From contig CAVQMU010000010.1 of the NCBI GenBank assembly GCA_963713695.1, positions 1 to 64,000 on the forward strand: a DNA stretch of 64,000 nucleotides, written 5' to 3'. The position numbers and the translations under genes are program-made. The notes below the pieces were generated by a model. That model was not told where the DNA came from and made no database searches. It worked only from the letters and a program-made list of their open reading frames with translations. Positions within the stretch are counted from its first letter, which is position 1; each line of letters starts with the position of its first letter. Below are positions 40,925-48,787 of this stretch, in pieces. This stretch comes from Rhodoblastus sp963713695 (GTDB taxonomy: Bacteria; Pseudomonadota; Alphaproteobacteria; Rhizobiales; Beijerinckiaceae).

Positions 40925-42220
40925 TCAGATATGAAATAGTTGGTTGACAAAGGAATTCTTCCCCCCAAGGATCTGAGCCGGGTTTCGGACAACGGAGTTT
41001 GGGCCGCCTTTCAGCTGGGCCGGGTTGTTGAATACTGAGTTTGGACCGCCAAAGATTTGCCCAGGGTTGTGAACCACTGAATTCGGGCCACCTGAGATTT
41101 CGCCTACTGTTCGCATGAACCAGCCATTGCGTCCTATGAGATCGTTATTATCGCCAAAGCATCCGCTACCGCCGAAACCTTGCGTAAAACATTTTTCCAA
41201 TTCTCTCGCGGTCAGGCGCGTCGCGATGCATCCGCCAGCCGCATAGGGTTGCCCCCCCGTCCCAACCACGCATGACACGGCTATTTGCTGTTCCGGATTT
41301 AGGCCCGTATTCAGGTATTTCGTTCCTGCGCAGGTAGCAAAGGTACCGACGTCAGTGCCGGAGTCAGCTGCGCACTCTACGGCTATCCTTTGCTCATTGC
41401 TCAGATGGGGTCCCACCAGGCTAGAAGCGGCGCAGCCTGCAAAATCCGACGTGTCATTAGCGTTTGCCGCGCAGTTGACGATCCGACGCTGCGTGGAATT
41501 CAATTGGCCACCGACAAGATCCCCCGCGCAAGAAATGAAGCTACCCTCGCTTCCCTGCGATTGCATCGCGCATTGCGCAAGCTTTGCCTGATTGGAGCTA
41601 AGATCGATGCCGATCTGAGGTGCCGCGCAACTGCCAAAATCCCCCGTTGTCGATGATGACGCCGCACATTCAAGAACCGCCTGCTGTTTCTCGCGAAGAA
41701 TGACGATCGGGCCAGTGCACCAAACAAATGCGTTTATGTCGCCGCCGGACTGTGCAGCGCATCGAAGCGCAATCTCTTGGGGCGGAATACCGACGAAAGG
41801 CGGCCCTGGAGGCGAAGAAAATATCGGGGGGGCGATAGGGGGAGGCGGAGCTGGTAACATCGGCGGCAGGGGTGGTAGGTGGGGAAGTTGATAAACCAAC
41901 AGGGAGGAAGAAGGCGGCGGGAGCGGAGGTTGCCAAAAATGCGGCTGCGGTATCGGAAGAGCCGGGAACGGTAGAGGCGCTATTGGAGGGTGCGGGTGGA
42001 TTGCGACTTGGCCTGGGATCGAGGGAAACGGTGGCTGGCCGCTCGGAAGGGGGGGGTGGATGCCGGGCGGCGGCCCGAGAAATGGCGGCTTTAAGCTGGG
42101 AGGCGGATTGCAGGGAACCGGACCGTGCGGGGTTTGGCAGAACATCTGAGCTCTCGCCCGAACTTGCGCGGCCAAGAGCGAAACAACAACCACTACTGCA
42201 AGAATCATAGTGCGCATCAT
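40925..42220 (-). CDS. Secreted Pro-rich protein with Cys-pair and GGPNS repeats
   Basis: 431 residues with a signal peptide (about 1-24). Residues 25-145 are very Pro-rich (PPLPPMLPAPPPPIAPP), a likely extended spacer. Residues 150-345 hold about six copies of a 35-residue unit with two cysteines 14-16 residues apart (ALRCAAQSGG...FVWC, VLECAASSS...FGSC, IVNCAANAN...FAGC, AVECAADSG...FATC). The C-terminus has 3.5 copies of a 14-residue unit: GGPNSVVHNPGQIF, GGPNSVFNNPAQLK, GGPNSVVRNPAQIL, GGKNSFVNQ. No known domain. Surface exposure and disulfide-stapled helical hairpins are inferred. It lies in the tRNA-Ser island. Confidence 0.7.
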   Translation of the reverse strand: MMRTMILAVVVVVSLLAAQVRARAQMFCQTPHGPVPCNPPPSLKPPFLGPPPGIHPPLPSGQPPFPSIPGQVAIHPHPPIAPLPFPALPIPQPHFWQPPLPPPSSSLLVYQLPHLPPLPPMLPAPPPPIAPPIFSSPPGPPFVGIPPQEIALRCAAQSGGDINAFVWCTGPIVILREKQQAVLECAASSSTTGDFGSCAAPQIGIDLSSNQAKLAQCAMQSQGSEGSFISCAGDLVGGQLNSTQRRIVNCAANANDTSDFAGCAASSLVGPHLSNEQRIAVECAADSGTDVGTFATCAGTKYLNTGLNPEQQIAVSCVVGTGGQPYAAGGCIATRLTARELEKCFTQGFGGSGCFGDNNDLIGRNGWFMRTVGEISGGPNSVVHNPGQIFGGPNSVFNNPAQLKGGPNSVVRNPAQILGGKNSFVNQLFHI

Positions 42221-42463
42221 TCAGCCTCTGAAATGCGAAGCCTGACTGCAAAATTTGCTGTTACAGGTGAACCGGACATCAAGCTGCTTTGACGTGGTCT
42301 CGCACTGTCTCTTCGAAAGCGGCATTCAAATTATCGCTTTTCGAAAAAGAAGAACATCGCACCGATTGTTGAACCCGGCCCGATCAAAGGGGGTAGAGGC
42401 TGCAAATCTGCTGCAAGTTAGTGCCGAGCCGCGAAACTAAGGCGTACTGCCCTTGGACGAATT
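42221..42463. other. Intergenic part of the island
   Basis: No gene seen. The stretch leads from the start of the Cys-repeat protein to the truncated tRNA-Ser. It has lower GC than the core genome on either side. Confidence 0.35.
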
Positions 42464-42530
42464 GGAGGGGTGGCCGAGTGGTTGAAGGCGCACGCCTGGA
42501 AAGTGTGTATACGGGAAACCGTATCGCGGG
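42455..42530 (+). other. Truncated tRNA-Ser(GGA) copy (5' part)
   Basis: Identical to the intact tRNA-Ser from 9 bp before its first base through the anticodon and variable arm to the first T-stem strand (42464-42530 corresponds to tRNA bases 1-67). The T-loop and acceptor 3' strand are missing, replaced by unrelated sequence. It cannot fold into a working tRNA. It marks the junction with the retron module. Confidence 0.9.
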
Positions 42531-42651
42531 GCTCAACCAAATCATAGAAATATTGAATATCAGCTAGTTAGCGCGAGCTGCGGTCCGCCGATACCCACAC
42601 GCTACCCCCACAAACTCCACACACGTGTAGGGTTTGGAGTCCGCTAACCCG

Positions 42652-44406
42652 CTATTGCCACGGCTCGATTGGCCGCCGTCTCGAATATTCTGTTCGCGTC
42701 GAAACATCGAGGATTAGGCGATACTTGTCTCTTATCCGCTCGAACATTAATCGATCGCGAGGCTCGGGCTTCCCCACTGGAGCGGGTTGCGATTGAAGAA
42801 ATCTTCCAAGCACGCCGAGCAAGAAGTCAGGAACGCTCACGCCGAGGTTCGGCTTCGAAACAAATTCAACTGCGACGCGCTTGGGGTGCCTATTATTCCT
42901 GCGCTTAAGTTCAGCGAATGCGCCGTGTATGCAGGATGCAATTGCCTGCCGAGCGACTTTGCTATTCTCCTCGCAATAAATGTGAGCAAATTGGCTCTCC
43001 GCCGCCATGAGGCGTCGCGTAATCAGAGAGCCGAGAAGTCGGATGTAAGTGGATTCATAATCGGTTGGATTTTCATACGGTGCAAATGCGACGTAGCCCT
43101 CAAACGGCATTGAGGCTAATCGTTTTACATAGTCCAGCACTAAATCCGGAGTCGCATCCGCAAAGTGCAGACCCTTCTTATCGATCGCCTCAATTTTGCC
43201 TGCGGCCCAAAGGTCGTTACGTGTATTATCTAAGATCTCTTGGCCTGCGATCATGATCAAATCTTGGTGCTGGCTGACCGACATGCCGACGGCGAGAATT
43301 TTGGTTCCAGATCGGTTGAACTCCGCCTCATCGATGAAAATCCGAAATGGAGGGCGGTCTTGTCTCATCGGCTCAAAACTTGGTTTCCGACGAGCCGCAC
43401 CGAGTATTTCGCCCCATTGAGTTTTGAGCGACGGTGCCAATGCAGGTTCGTGATGCGCTACAAATTTTATCAAGCCATCGAGGCGATTGATTTGCGACTG
43501 CAATGAATCTTCGTCGTTCACGCCTCCATGGTACAGGTGATCCTCTAAGCCGAACTTACGTGCGAAATACAACTCCTGCCTCAGGCGACGTTTCTTGCTT
43601 TTGGGAATATGTGGTTGCCTTGGGTCGCTGATGCTCAGTCCGGTGACAAAATGCGCTTGCCCGAGTTTGGAACGCCGCGTTTTCTCCTCAGCAATTCTGA
43701 AGCCATTGGCTTCAACGCACTTTCGGATGTCATCGAATGCAGGAAGATTGTCGGTACTCGAAAAACTAAGGTCATCCGCATATCTTGTGTATGTGGCCCC
43801 GACTTGCAGGGCTAAAGCTTGAAGTTCGATATCGATGGGAAAGGCGATAGCGTTCGATATCTCAGGGCTGGTGGGTAGGCCGAGTGGCAGCGATCCGCCG
43901 ATGGTGACGAAGCGGCTTAAAAGTCCGGAAACTTCGGCGTTGATCCCAGCGCTTTGAAAGAGTTTGTCAATCCGTTCGCGAGAAATCGATGGGAAGAAAT
44001 TTTCAAGGTCGAGTGAAAGCAGGAGCTTGCGGCCCGCGTGTTGCTTTGCATTTTCGCGAATGTTTCGACCCGGCCTGTACCCGTATGAACAGTCGTGTGG
44101 ATATCCATCGTTAACCAGCCGAAAGAATGAGCCCAGCCTTCGCGCCAGCGCCTTGAACGAATTCGCTACGAAAAAGGGCTCCCAAACTGTCCGGTATCCT
44201 CGAGACCTGTTCTTCTTGGGAATATTGTGCCGATAAAATATTGGCAGGCTGATCGGATGCATTTCGTCCGGCGGAGTAAACATATCACGATCGAATAGCG
44301 AGGGGTCGAACGCAAGTACCGCGTTGAATTCGTCGCTTTCAATTCCCAGAACGTCAATGAGCGCCTGGCGTGTCCGAATGCGCCGGAAATCATATTTGAA
44401 TGCCAT
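42652..44406 (-). CDS. Retron-type reverse transcriptase fused to a DUF3800 domain
   Basis: 584 residues. The RT domain (about 50-300) has the catalytic strand SLDLENFF (Asp133), PLGLPTSPEISN, and YADD at 209-212. Two marks of retron RTs are present: NAxxH before the first catalytic strand (N119-A120...H123) and VTG at 254-256. From about residue 353 a second domain starts FRIFIDEAEF, with IDE at 358-360 and ILAVG, then CEENSKVARQ and EFVSKPNLGVSVPDFLLG; this is the RNase H-like DUF3800 pattern. Retrons pair an RT and its msDNA with an effector for phage defence, and RT-DUF3800 is one published retron class (type VII as I recall it). Its lower GC and place beside a truncated tRNA support horizontal transfer. 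Confidence 0.85.
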   Translation of the reverse strand: MAFKYDFRRIRTRQALIDVLGIESDEFNAVLAFDPSLFDRDMFTPPDEMHPISLPIFYRHNIPKKNRSRGYRTVWEPFFVANSFKALARRLGSFFRLVNDGYPHDCSYGYRPGRNIRENAKQHAGRKLLLSLDLENFFPSISRERIDKLFQSAGINAEVSGLLSRFVTIGGSLPLGLPTSPEISNAIAFPIDIELQALALQVGATYTRYADDLSFSSTDNLPAFDDIRKCVEANGFRIAEEKTRRSKLGQAHFVTGLSISDPRQPHIPKSKKRRLRQELYFARKFGLEDHLYHGGVNDEDSLQSQINRLDGLIKFVAHHEPALAPSLKTQWGEILGAARRKPSFEPMRQDRPPFRIFIDEAEFNRSGTKILAVGMSVSQHQDLIMIAGQEILDNTRNDLWAAGKIEAIDKKGLHFADATPDLVLDYVKRLASMPFEGYVAFAPYENPTDYESTYIRLLGSLITRRLMAAESQFAHIYCEENSKVARQAIASCIHGAFAELKRRNNRHPKRVAVEFVSKPNLGVSVPDFLLGVLGRFLQSQPAPVGKPEPRDRLMFERIRDKYRLILDVSTRTEYSRRRPIEPWQ

Positions 44407-44424
44407 ATTCTACCTAAAATAGGT

Positions 44425-44507
44425 GGAGCGACATAACACACGATAACAAGTGGTACCGCAATCAGCAGACGCGACTCGCGCCTTAAACCTTGAAATTATG
44501 TCGCTCC
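44425..44507 (-). ncRNA. Candidate retron-associated RNA bounded by a perfect 12-bp inverted repeat
   Basis: GGAGCGACATAA (44425-44436) and TTATGTCGCTCC (44496-44507) are exact inverted repeats with 59 nt between them. The inner copy ends 18 nt before the RT start codon, the usual place of the retron a2 arm. On the minus strand the RNA would be 83 nt, with a small internal stem GCGCG-AGU-CGCGU. It is shorter than usual msr-msd RNAs and lacks a long msd stem, so the true ncRNA may extend further or differ. Confidence 0.45.
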
Positions 44508-44645
44508 GAGCGAAAGCATAACACGGCAGCAATTACATGCAATATGAGCGTCAATCGGGGGCGGAATTTGACAAATCGTCAGACAACAGGATCGGATTTA
44601 CGGGGGATTTACGATTTACGGGGATTTACGGTGATGGGGCGGGTT

Positions 44646-44675
44646 ACGGTGACAGTGCGCTTTATTGACGGCGAG
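44646..44675. repeat. 30-bp direct repeat, left copy
   Basis: Identical over 30 bp to 45448-45477 (starts ACGGTGACAGTGCG, ends TTGACGGCGAG). The two copies lie 802 bp apart in the same orientation and bracket the ECF sigma gene at 44755. Just to the left (44592-44634) GATTTACG recurs four times. Confidence 0.9.
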
Positions 44676-44754
44676 TGCGCCCGCCGCAATCTGGTCTCTT
44701 GGCGTGCCCGGGCCGGCGATCTCGCCAATGAAGTCAATATGGCCGTAACCCCTG

Positions 44755-45330
44755 TCAGGGGGAGGCCGATCTTGCAGTCGCGTCCATCGGCGCCGCCCAG
44801 TCGGCGGCCTGATAAAAATCCGCGCCGGATCTGACCGAAAGCATCGCCGCGAGTTCGGCGCGCGCCCGGCTGACGCGGCTCTTGACCGTGCCGACCGCGC
44901 AATCGCAGATTTGCGCCGCCTCGTCGTAGGTATGGCCTGCCGCGCAGATCAAGACCAGCGCGGCGCGTTGTTCGGCGGATAATCTGGCCAGCGCGGCCCG
45001 GAAGTCCAGCATGTCCATGTGGGCGTTCTGGCCCGGCGCGACGGAAAGCCGGTCGGAGTAAGCGCCGTCGATATCCGGCACTTCGCGTCGCCGCTTGCGG
45101 TGCTGGGTAAAGTAGACATTGCGCAAAATCGTGAAAAGCCACGCGACGAGATTGCTGCCCTCGACGAACGAGCCGAGATGGCCCCATGCCTTGATGAACG
45201 TCTCCTGGACAAGGTCGTCCGCCCGGTCGGGGTTTCCGCAAAGGGACATGGCGAAAGCGCGCAATTTGGGAATCTGCGCAATGAGATCCTCTTTCAATTC
45301 CGCACTCGAAGTTGCAGGGTCAATGGGCAT
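44755..45330 (-). CDS. Second EcfG-like ECF sigma factor
   Basis: 191 residues, close in sequence to the EcfG at 24772: DRADDLVQETFIKAWGHLGSF (region 2), AWLFTILRNVYFTQHRKRRREVPDIDG, and LSAEQRAALVLICAAGHTY plus CDCAVGTVKSRVSRA (region 4). No NepR or PhyR is next to it. EcfG paralogues are common in Hyphomicrobiales and may be titrated by the same NepR. It is bracketed by 30-bp direct repeats. Its C-terminus continues about 25 residues beyond region 4 (GADFYQAADWAAPM). Confidence 0.9.
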   Translation of the reverse strand: MPIDPATSSAELKEDLIAQIPKLRAFAMSLCGNPDRADDLVQETFIKAWGHLGSFVEGSNLVAWLFTILRNVYFTQHRKRRREVPDIDGAYSDRLSVAPGQNAHMDMLDFRAALARLSAEQRAALVLICAAGHTYDEAAQICDCAVGTVKSRVSRARAELAAMLSVRSGADFYQAADWAAPMDATARSASP

Positions 45331-45447
45331 GTCCGACCTCCTGCGCCAAGCTTAGGCTTCTGGCGGGTGCGGGACAGGTTCGGAAATTACTCATGAACGC
45401 CGGCGACGGCGCAAGCGGTCGAGCCAGAGACGTAAATCACGCGCGTC

Positions 45448-45477
45448 ACGGTGACAGTGCGCTTTATTGACGGCGAG
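45448..45477. repeat. 30-bp direct repeat, right copy
   Basis: Exact copy of 44646-44675; sequence on either side differs between the copies. The pair could be duplication scars or substrate for excision of the sigma gene by recombination. Confidence 0.9.
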
Positions 45478-45736
45478 CGTGCCTTGCGTTAGCGCCTCGC
45501 GGCGCAACCTGCAGTTGCGCCACATGCGCAAAAACTGAAAAAACGCGCGTTTTCTGTCGGAACCGCGCAATTTCCGTCCAAAAAACGTCAATTTTCGCTC
45601 GCTTTTTTCACCCGCGAAAACATGCAACCCTGGCGTGTCCTCGCTCCCGTCCTTTGACGCGCCGCGCCCATTCCGTCGGAAATTGTCATTCCCGATCAAT
45701 CTTCTATTCGGAACGCGCCCCTGAGCCCCGGCGGGT

Positions 45737-45752
45737 CGTTTCACGTGGAACA
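45737..45752. other. parS-like palindrome
   Basis: CGTTTCACGTGGAACA agrees with the ParB site consensus TGTTTCACGTGAAACA at 14 of 16 positions, including the whole TTTCACGTG core. No parA or parB gene is nearby. ParB sites can lie at a distance from the par genes, usually near the origin. Confidence 0.45.
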
Positions 45753-45860
45753 AAACAAGAACGAACTTTTCCGGCGCAATTTCCACCGAATTCCAGCCTT
45801 TCGCCGCCGTTCACTTCGAAGTTTGCCCCTTCATGCGCGGAGCCGCTCGATCGTCGTTAT

Positions 45861-45878
45861 CTTTGCGCTGCCGCAAAG
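45861..45878. promoter_or_regulatory. Candidate NnrR/FNR-type site before nirK
   Basis: CTTTGCG-CTGC-CGCAAAG is a perfect 7+4+7 palindrome centred 63 bp before nirK. It contains TTGCG-N4-CGCAA, the form of sites used by NO-responsive NnrR/Dnr members of the Crp/Fnr family. A gene for such a regulator lies 3 kb downstream. Confidence 0.65.
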
Positions 45879-45932
45879 CAGGGGGATTGCGGCGGCTTAA
45901 TTTGAACTCTGAAAACAATCAGGGGCGACAGC

Positions 45933-47381
45933 ATGAAAATCCGCACGAAAGGCGCCATCCTCCTTCTGGCCTCGACGATCCTGACTTCGCCGTCCCTGGG
46001 CGCCAGCCGCGAGGAGAACGCCGCCGACAAAATCGTCGGCGAGGAAAACGCCGTCATCACCGACGCGCCGAATGTGCCGCCCGCCATCACGCGGAAAAAT
46101 GCGACCAAGGTGATCATCCATCTCGAGGTGAAGGAAGTCGAGGGACGGCTGGCCGATGGCGTCAGCTACACGTTCTGGACTTTCGGCGGCAAGGTTCCCG
46201 GAAAATTCATGCGCGTGCGCGAGGGCGACCTGGTCGAGATGCATCTCGACAATCATCCCGACAACAAGATGCCGCACAATATCGATTTGCACGCCGTCAA
46301 CGGCCCCGGCGGCGGCGCGGCGGCCTCGCTGACCGCGCCGGGCCATTCCTCGGTGTTTTCGTTCAAGGCGACCAATCCCGGCCTGTACGTCTATCATTGC
46401 GCCACCGCGCCTGTCGCCATGCACGTCGCCAATGGCATGTACGGATTGATCCTGGTCGAGCCGAAGGAAGGCTTGCCCAAGGTCGACAAGGAATATTACG
46501 TGATGCAGTCGGACTTCTACACCAAGGGTCCGAACGGCGAGCAGGGCCAACAGCCCTTCAGCATGACCAAGGCGATCGACGAGCGGCCTGATTATGTCGT
46601 GTTCAACGGGTCCGTCGGCTCGACCACCGGCGACAAGGCCCTGACTGGCAGCGTCGGGGAAACCGTGCGCCTTTTTGTCGGCGACGGCGGCCCCAACATG
46701 ACCTCGTCGTTCCATGTCATCGGCCAGATTTTCGACACCGTCTGGCCGGAAGGCAACATGAGCACGCCGACGCATAACGTGCAGACGACGATGATCCCGG
46801 CCGGCGGCTCGGCCATCGCCGATTTCAAGCTCACCGTGCCCGGCACGTTCATTATCGTCGACCATTCGCTGACCCGCGCCTTCAATCGTGGCGCGCTGGC
46901 GCAGCTGAAAGTCAGCGGCCCCGAGCAAAAGGACATTTACTCCGGCAAGACCGGAGACGAGGTCTACCGGCCCGAAGGCGCCGGCGCGCGCGTCGCCGAT
47001 CAGCAGTTCCAGGCCGCGCCTGCGGCCAAGGACAAGGCCGCGCGGGTCAAGGCGGGCGAAAACGTCTTCGTCAACAATTGCGCGGCCTGCCACCAGCCCG
47101 ATGGCAAAGGCGTCCCGGACGCGTTCCCGCCGCTCGCCAAATCCGGCTATCTCAACGCGGACAGGATTCGCGCCATCAAGATCGTCACCGGCGGCCTGAC
47201 CGGCAAGCTGACCGTCAACGGCGCGAATTTCGACGGCGTCATGCCGGCCTGGGATCTCGCGGACGAGGATATCGCCAACGTCCTGACCTATGTCTACAAC
47301 AGCTGGGGCAATTCGGGCGCGGACGTGCTGCCGGCCGATGTCAAGGCCAACAGGGTGAAGGTCAAGGCGTCGAACGAATGA
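45933..47381 (+). CDS. nirK: Three-domain copper nitrite reductase NirK with fused cytochrome c
   Basis: 482 residues, signal peptide ending SLGASRE. Reduces nitrite to NO in the periplasm. Two cupredoxin domains: type 1 copper ligands His115, Cys156, His164 and Met169 (MPHNIDLH and YHCATAPVAMHVANGM); type 2 ligands His120, His155 and a later His in VDHSLTRAF; catalytic Asp118. A C-terminal cytochrome c domain (about 365-465) has CAACH (Cys383, Cys386, His387) and axial Met437 in GVMPAWD. The fused cytochrome is an internal electron entry. nirV overlaps by four bases. Confidence 0.96.
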   Translation: MKIRTKGAILLLASTILTSPSLGASREENAADKIVGEENAVITDAPNVPPAITRKNATKVIIHLEVKEVEGRLADGVSYTFWTFGGKVPGKFMRVREGDLVEMHLDNHPDNKMPHNIDLHAVNGPGGGAAASLTAPGHSSVFSFKATNPGLYVYHCATAPVAMHVANGMYGLILVEPKEGLPKVDKEYYVMQSDFYTKGPNGEQGQQPFSMTKAIDERPDYVVFNGSVGSTTGDKALTGSVGETVRLFVGDGGPNMTSSFHVIGQIFDTVWPEGNMSTPTHNVQTTMIPAGGSAIADFKLTVPGTFIIVDHSLTRAFNRGALAQLKVSGPEQKDIYSGKTGDEVYRPEGAGARVADQQFQAAPAAKDKAARVKAGENVFVNNCAACHQPDGKGVPDAFPPLAKSGYLNADRIRAIKIVTGGLTGKLTVNGANFDGVMPAWDLADEDIANVLTYVYNSWGNSGADVLPADVKANRVKVKASNE

Positions 47382-48175
47382 GCCTTGCTGGCCGATGGAC
47401 AATCTTTCCGGTGGCGGCTTTGCTCGCCGCGACCGGAAGCGTCTTGGCGGGAGAGATCGTTTCTCCGCCCATGGCGCGTCTGCCCGCCGGCGAATTCCTG
47501 CCCTTCTTCAAGTTCAATCCCGCCCAGGGCCAGGTCGCAAGCGTCGTTCGCCCGGTCCAGATCCGCGCCTTCCGGCTCGACAGGGCGCCTGTCACAAACG
47601 CGGAATTCCGCGACTTTCTTCGGGGCCATGCCGAATGGCGGCGTTCCCAGGTCAAAAGCCTGTTCGTCGATCCCCGCTATCTCGTGAGATGGCGCGGCGA
47701 TCTCGCGCCGCCGCAGGGCGAGGATCAGGCGCCCGTGACCAATGTGTCCTGGTTCGCGGCGGAGGCCTATTGCGAGGCGCGGGGCCTGCGCCTGCCGACG
47801 ACCGACGAATGGGAATATGCGCTGGCCGACGCGGGACGCGGGCAGGCGGAGGTCACGCGGGCGTCGCTCGAATGGTTTTCGCAGCCCAATCCGAAAAACG
47901 TCGCCGCCGTGCGTCGCGGCGCGCCCAATGGCTATGGCATTTACGACATGGTCGGGCTGGTCTGGGAATGGACGGAGGATTTTTCCTCCGCGGCGAGCGG
48001 GACCGAGCAGCGCAACACCTCCAGCAAGGATGATGCGCAATTCTGCGGCGGCGGCGCCTCGGGCGTGCGCGATCCCACGGATTATCCGGGCTTCATGCGC
48101 TACGCCCTGCGCGCCAGCCTGAAGGCCGCCTATGTGCAGGACAACCTCGGTTTCAGATGTGCGGGTGACCAATGA
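47378..48175 (+). CDS. nirV: NirV, formylglycine-generating-enzyme-like protein
   Basis: 265 residues from ATG 47378, overlapping the nirK stop (ATGA). A signal peptide ends at SVLAGEI. The SUMF1/FGE fold is shown by RLPAGEFLPFFKF, PVTNAEFRDFL, PVTNVSWFAAEAYCEARGLRLPTTDEWEYA, given here in pieces, GIYDMVGLVWEWTEDF and DNLGFRCAGD. NirV is found beside nirK in many denitrifiers; its role is unproven, perhaps in copper centre assembly. It lacks the paired cysteines of true FGE near the C-terminus. Confidence 0.87.
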   Translation: MSLAGRWTIFPVAALLAATGSVLAGEIVSPPMARLPAGEFLPFFKFNPAQGQVASVVRPVQIRAFRLDRAPVTNAEFRDFLRGHAEWRRSQVKSLFVDPRYLVRWRGDLAPPQGEDQAPVTNVSWFAAEAYCEARGLRLPTTDEWEYALADAGRGQAEVTRASLEWFSQPNPKNVAAVRRGAPNGYGIYDMVGLVWEWTEDFSSAASGTEQRNTSSKDDAQFCGGGASGVRDPTDYPGFMRYALRASLKAAYVQDNLGFRCAGDQ

Positions 48176-48777
48176 TGCGCTTTTCCAGGATTTCCCTCGC
48201 TCTCGCCGCGAGCCTCCTCTGGTTCGCGCCGGTTCAGGCGCATGACCACGCCCACATGATGCAGATGGAGGCGGCGCAGCCGCTGTCGGGCGCGTCGCTC
48301 TACAATCTTGCGGCGCATTGGACGGATCAGGACGGCAAGCCCATCGACTTGAACAGTCTGCGGGGAAAGCCGGTGGTCGTCGCCATGGCCTATACGAGCT
48401 GCAAGGGCATCTGCCCGCTGATCGTCGCCAACATGGTCGCCGTCGAGAACGCCGCCAGGGCCAAGGGCCTGAAAAACGTGCGCTTCGCCTTTTTCTCGCT
48501 CGACGCCAAGGTCGACACGCCCGCGAAATTGAAAGCCTTCGCCGGGGAACATGGCCTCGATCCCGCAAGCTGGTCGCTCTATCACGGCGACGAAAAGGCC
48601 GTCCGGAAAATGGCGGCGGCGCTGGGCGTGCGCTACCGGCCGGACGGGCAGGGCGGCTTCGACCATTCCGCCATCATTTCGCTGCTAGACGCGCAGGGCG
48701 AGATCGCCTTCCAGCAGCCCGACGCGAAACCCGATGCCGATGAATTTGTCGGCAAGATCGAGGCGCTGAAGCGGTAA
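48172..48777 (+). CDS. SCO1/SenC copper chaperone
   Basis: 201 residues, signal peptide ending PVQAHDH. Thioredoxin-like SCO domain with the copper motif TSCKGICP (Cys77, Cys81) and His165 in FDHSAII. A His/Met-rich start of the mature chain (HDHAHMMQM) may also bind copper. It overlaps nirV (ATGATG) and most likely loads copper into NirK, rather than cytochrome oxidase, given the operon. Confidence 0.92.
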   Translation: MMRFSRISLALAASLLWFAPVQAHDHAHMMQMEAAQPLSGASLYNLAAHWTDQDGKPIDLNSLRGKPVVVAMAYTSCKGICPLIVANMVAVENAARAKGLKNVRFAFFSLDAKVDTPAKLKAFAGEHGLDPASWSLYHGDEKAVRKMAAALGVRYRPDGQGGFDHSAIISLLDAQGEIAFQQPDAKPDADEFVGKIEALKR

Positions 48778-48787
48778 GGACGGGGGG

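Larger units (their letters stand above)
45331..45932. other. 602-bp upstream region of nirK
   Basis: No gene recognised; a minus-strand frame at 45391-45786 is Arg-rich and unlike any family. The region contains the right 30-bp repeat copy (45448-45477), a parS-like palindrome (45737) and a candidate NnrR site (45861). Confidence 0.5.

Noticed and set aside
45391..45786. 131-codon minus-strand frame before nirK
   Set aside because: Arg-rich, crosses the parS-like site and the direct repeat; no homology visible.
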